Assembly (NCBI GenBank): GCA_011390535.1
Contig: JAABSF010000103.1
Location: 1-7,960, forward strand
Reading direction: 5' to 3'
DNA length: 7,960 nt
Source: Deltaproteobacteria bacterium
GTDB lineage: Bacteria; Myxococcota_A; Polyangia; HGW-17; SLPX01
Shown here one piece after another: positions 6,491-7,960 of the stretch; within the stretch, counting starts at the first letter, position 1; the number at the start of each line of letters is the position of its first letter. Made by a program: the position numbers and the translations under genes. The notes beneath the pieces are model-generated. The model did not search any database. It was not told the origin of the DNA and saw only the letters and a list, made by a program, of their open reading frames with translations.

Positions 6491-7053
6491 AGCTTCTTTA
6501 CACAAAAAATTCTAAAGAGCTAACCCCTTTTCGGATTAGATGCCTTTATGTTAGAGCAATATTTGCAACCATTGGCATAGCATCAATGCTTGGCTTTATC
6601 TGTTCCTGTAGCGAGAGCAAAAAGAAAAAAAAGGCTGAAGCCGCCAAAAATCATATTAAAAAAGGGCTTTCCGCCTTCCGTACAGGAGATTTCGATACCG
6701 CCATGGAAGAATACCGAACCGCCTGCCGCGAACAACCGAAATCTGCGGAAGCTCATAATTATTTGGGGATGGCGCTCCGGTACAAATACCACGAAACCGG
6801 AGACGATACTTTCAGACAAGAAGAAGTGGATGCTTTTACTCGAGCAGTAGAGCTAAAAAACGACTGGTGGGTTGCCCAAATAAATCTTGCCACCACTCTT
6901 TGGGAAATGGGAAACAGAAAACGCGCATTAAAACATTATGAAAAAGGACTGAAGTTAAAGCCTGACCATCCCGATGCAACTGCAATAAAAAGGCGAATCG
7001 CAACTGCCGACTCCCTGGGGTTGGAGAAGAAAAAGGAAGAAAAGGAGAATTAG
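6487..7053 (+). CDS. Small TPR-repeat lipoprotein
   Basis: 188 residues with an N-terminal export signal: a basic stretch to about residue 23, a hydrophobic core (24-40) and the lipobox-like ICSC, making Cys41 the probable lipidated residue; Ser at +2 would allow outer-membrane sorting. A lysine run (SESKKKKKAEAA) follows, then about three tetratricopeptide repeats: AEAAKNHIKKGLSAFRTGDF..., SAEAHNYLGMALRY... (with a short insertion) and WVAQINLATTLWEMGNRKRA.... The C-terminus is again charged (EKKKEEKEN). TPRs bind other proteins, so this is probably a periplasmic-facing scaffold or assembly factor, not an enzyme. The start codon overlaps the mtnP stop (ATGA) and has no clear Shine-Dalgarno sequence, which suggests translational coupling. 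The n-region is longer than usual for a signal peptide. Its link to the flanking cytosolic enzymes is unexplained. Confidence 0.85.
   Translation: MKLLYTKNSKELTPFRIRCLYVRAIFATIGIASMLGFICSCSESKKKKKAEAAKNHIKKGLSAFRTGDFDTAMEEYRTACREQPKSAEAHNYLGMALRYKYHETGDDTFRQEEVDAFTRAVELKNDWWVAQINLATTLWEMGNRKRALKHYEKGLKLKPDHPDATAIKRRIATADSLGLEKKKEEKEN
7042..7047 (+). promoter_or_regulatory. Ribosome binding site for the PfkB-family gene
   Basis: AAGGAG lies inside the last codons of the TPR gene, 9 bases before the ATG at 7057. It fixes the start of the kinase gene and shows that it is translated from the same transcript with its own strong site. Confidence 0.75.
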
Positions 7054-7056
7054 CCG

Positions 7057-7960
7057 ATGGGTTTACTCGTAGTAGGAAGTGTTGCCCTGGACGACATCGA
7101 AACCGCAGAAGCAACTCGCAAAGGAATACTTGGAGGTTCAGCATCTTTTTTCTCTGTAGGTGCATCTCTTTTTACTCCAACCAAACTCGTAGCTGTAGTT
7201 GGTGAGGATTTTCCTGAAGAGAACATCGATATTTTTCGCTCCAAAGGTGTAAATTTGGAAGGACTTGAACGAGCTGAGGGAAAAACTTTTCACTGGTCGG
7301 GACGATATGCGGTTGATTTCTCTTCTCGAACCTCAATCACTACCGACCTAAATGTTTTTGCGGATTTTCAACCTAAATTGCCGTCATCCTACAAAACGGT
7401 ATCTCATGTCTTTTTGGCAAACATTCACCCTGCTCTGCAATTACAAGTTCTTGAGAGCCTGGACAATGTAAGTTTTATCGCCGCAGATACAATGAACTTT
7501 TGGATAGACGGTGAATTGGAAGAACTTCAGACTCTAATAAAAAAACTGGATCTTCTAATCATCAATGACGAAGAAGCAAGGCTGTTGGGAGGGGGCTCCT
7601 CAATAATAGAAGCCGCCGAAAATGTCCTAAAACAAGGCCCCAAAGCCCTGGTGGTTAAACGTGGAGAACACGGCGCAACACTGTTTCATGGCAAAAACTG
7701 TTTTCATCTACCTGCTTATCCGGTTCGAAATGTCACAGATCCCACAGGAGCAGGTGATACTTTTGCATCGGGGATGGTTGGTTATTTGGCTGCCAAAGCA
7801 TCAACGCCGCCAACCCTGGAAGATCTTAAACAAGCAATGGTATGTGGGACCGCCCTTGCCAGTTTTGCCGTCGAAGGTTTCAGTCTTGAGGGTCTCATCC
7901 CTATAACGCTTGAAGATGTGTATACCCGTTACAGAAAAATAGGCGAGCTGACACAAGATC
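7057..7960 (+). CDS. PfkB-family carbohydrate/nucleoside kinase, 3' end cut by window
   Basis: ATP-dependent kinase of the ribokinase/PfkB superfamily, phosphorylating a hydroxymethyl group of a sugar or nucleoside in the cytosol. 301 codons are open to the right edge with no stop; relatives are usually 300-320 residues, so little is missing. The protein starts MGLLVVGSVALDDI. It has the N-terminal Gly-Gly signature ILGGSASFFSVGASLF (24-39), VAVVGEDFP, a mid-protein ADTMNFWIDG segment, LLIINDEEARLLGG, ALVVKRGEHGATLF and the C-terminal PfkB signature DPTGAGDTFASGMVGYL (228-244), in which Asp234 (codon 7756-7758) is the catalytic base. It begins 3 bases after the TPR stop. The DTMNFWI and NDEEAR segments recall a PfkB subgroup I associate with Deltaproteobacteria and other environmental lineages, annotated only as sugar kinase. 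Adenosine kinase or ribokinase activity is possible but not demonstrable here. Confidence 0.93.
   Translation, partial: MGLLVVGSVALDDIETAEATRKGILGGSASFFSVGASLFTPTKLVAVVGEDFPEENIDIFRSKGVNLEGLERAEGKTFHWSGRYAVDFSSRTSITTDLNVFADFQPKLPSSYKTVSHVFLANIHPALQLQVLESLDNVSFIAADTMNFWIDGELEELQTLIKKLDLLIINDEEARLLGGGSSIIEAAENVLKQGPKALVVKRGEHGATLFHGKNCFHLPAYPVRNVTDPTGAGDTFASGMVGYLAAKASTPPTLEDLKQAMVCGTALASFAVEGFSLEGLIPITLEDVYTRYRKIGELTQD

Overview
The window looks like an ordinary chromosomal segment from a Gram-negative bacterium. It carries five complete or nearly complete housekeeping-type genes and one signalling gene cut off by the left edge. Base composition is moderate and A/T-leaning by eye. The combination of a HAMP-GAF histidine kinase, a membrane-anchored PP2C phosphatase, MTA phosphorylase, a TPR lipoprotein and an unassigned PfkB-family kinase is what I would expect from the former Deltaproteobacteria (Myxococcota, Desulfobacterota, Bdellovibrionota, SAR324). 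That placement is an impression from family resemblance, not a measurement. I see no phage, transposase, CRISPR array, rRNA or tRNA.

Layout. At 1-1907 (+) is the 3' part of a sensor histidine kinase whose reading frame is already open at the first base and encodes a HAMP domain. At 1908-2504 is about 600 bases without a convincing gene. It contains a T-run terminator candidate, a strikingly GC-rich and foldable block (2099-2222), several palindromes and a reasonable sigma70-type promoter facing guaB. At 2505-3974 (+) is guaB (IMP dehydrogenase). At 4089-5120 (-), convergent with guaB, is a PP2C-type Ser/Thr phosphatase with a C-terminal membrane anchor. At 5121-5611 is a divergent spacer of about 490 bases. 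From 5612 to the right edge (+) is a tightly packed operon: mtnP (methylthioadenosine phosphorylase), overlapping by ATGA a small TPR lipoprotein, followed 3 bases later by a PfkB-family sugar/nucleoside kinase that runs off the window close to its expected C-terminus.

How the genes may work together. guaB commits IMP to GMP synthesis. mtnP recovers adenine and methylthioribose-1-phosphate from the by-product of polyamine synthesis and related SAM-using reactions. The co-translated PfkB kinase could act on a sugar or nucleoside in the same salvage economy, but its substrate cannot be read from the sequence. The histidine kinase and PP2C are signalling proteins with no partner (response regulator, Ser/Thr kinase) in view. 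The points most worth a second look are the GC-rich foldable element before guaB, the long charged tail on the histidine kinase, and the mtnP-TPR-pfkB unit. I found no clear sign of a wholly new multi-gene system.
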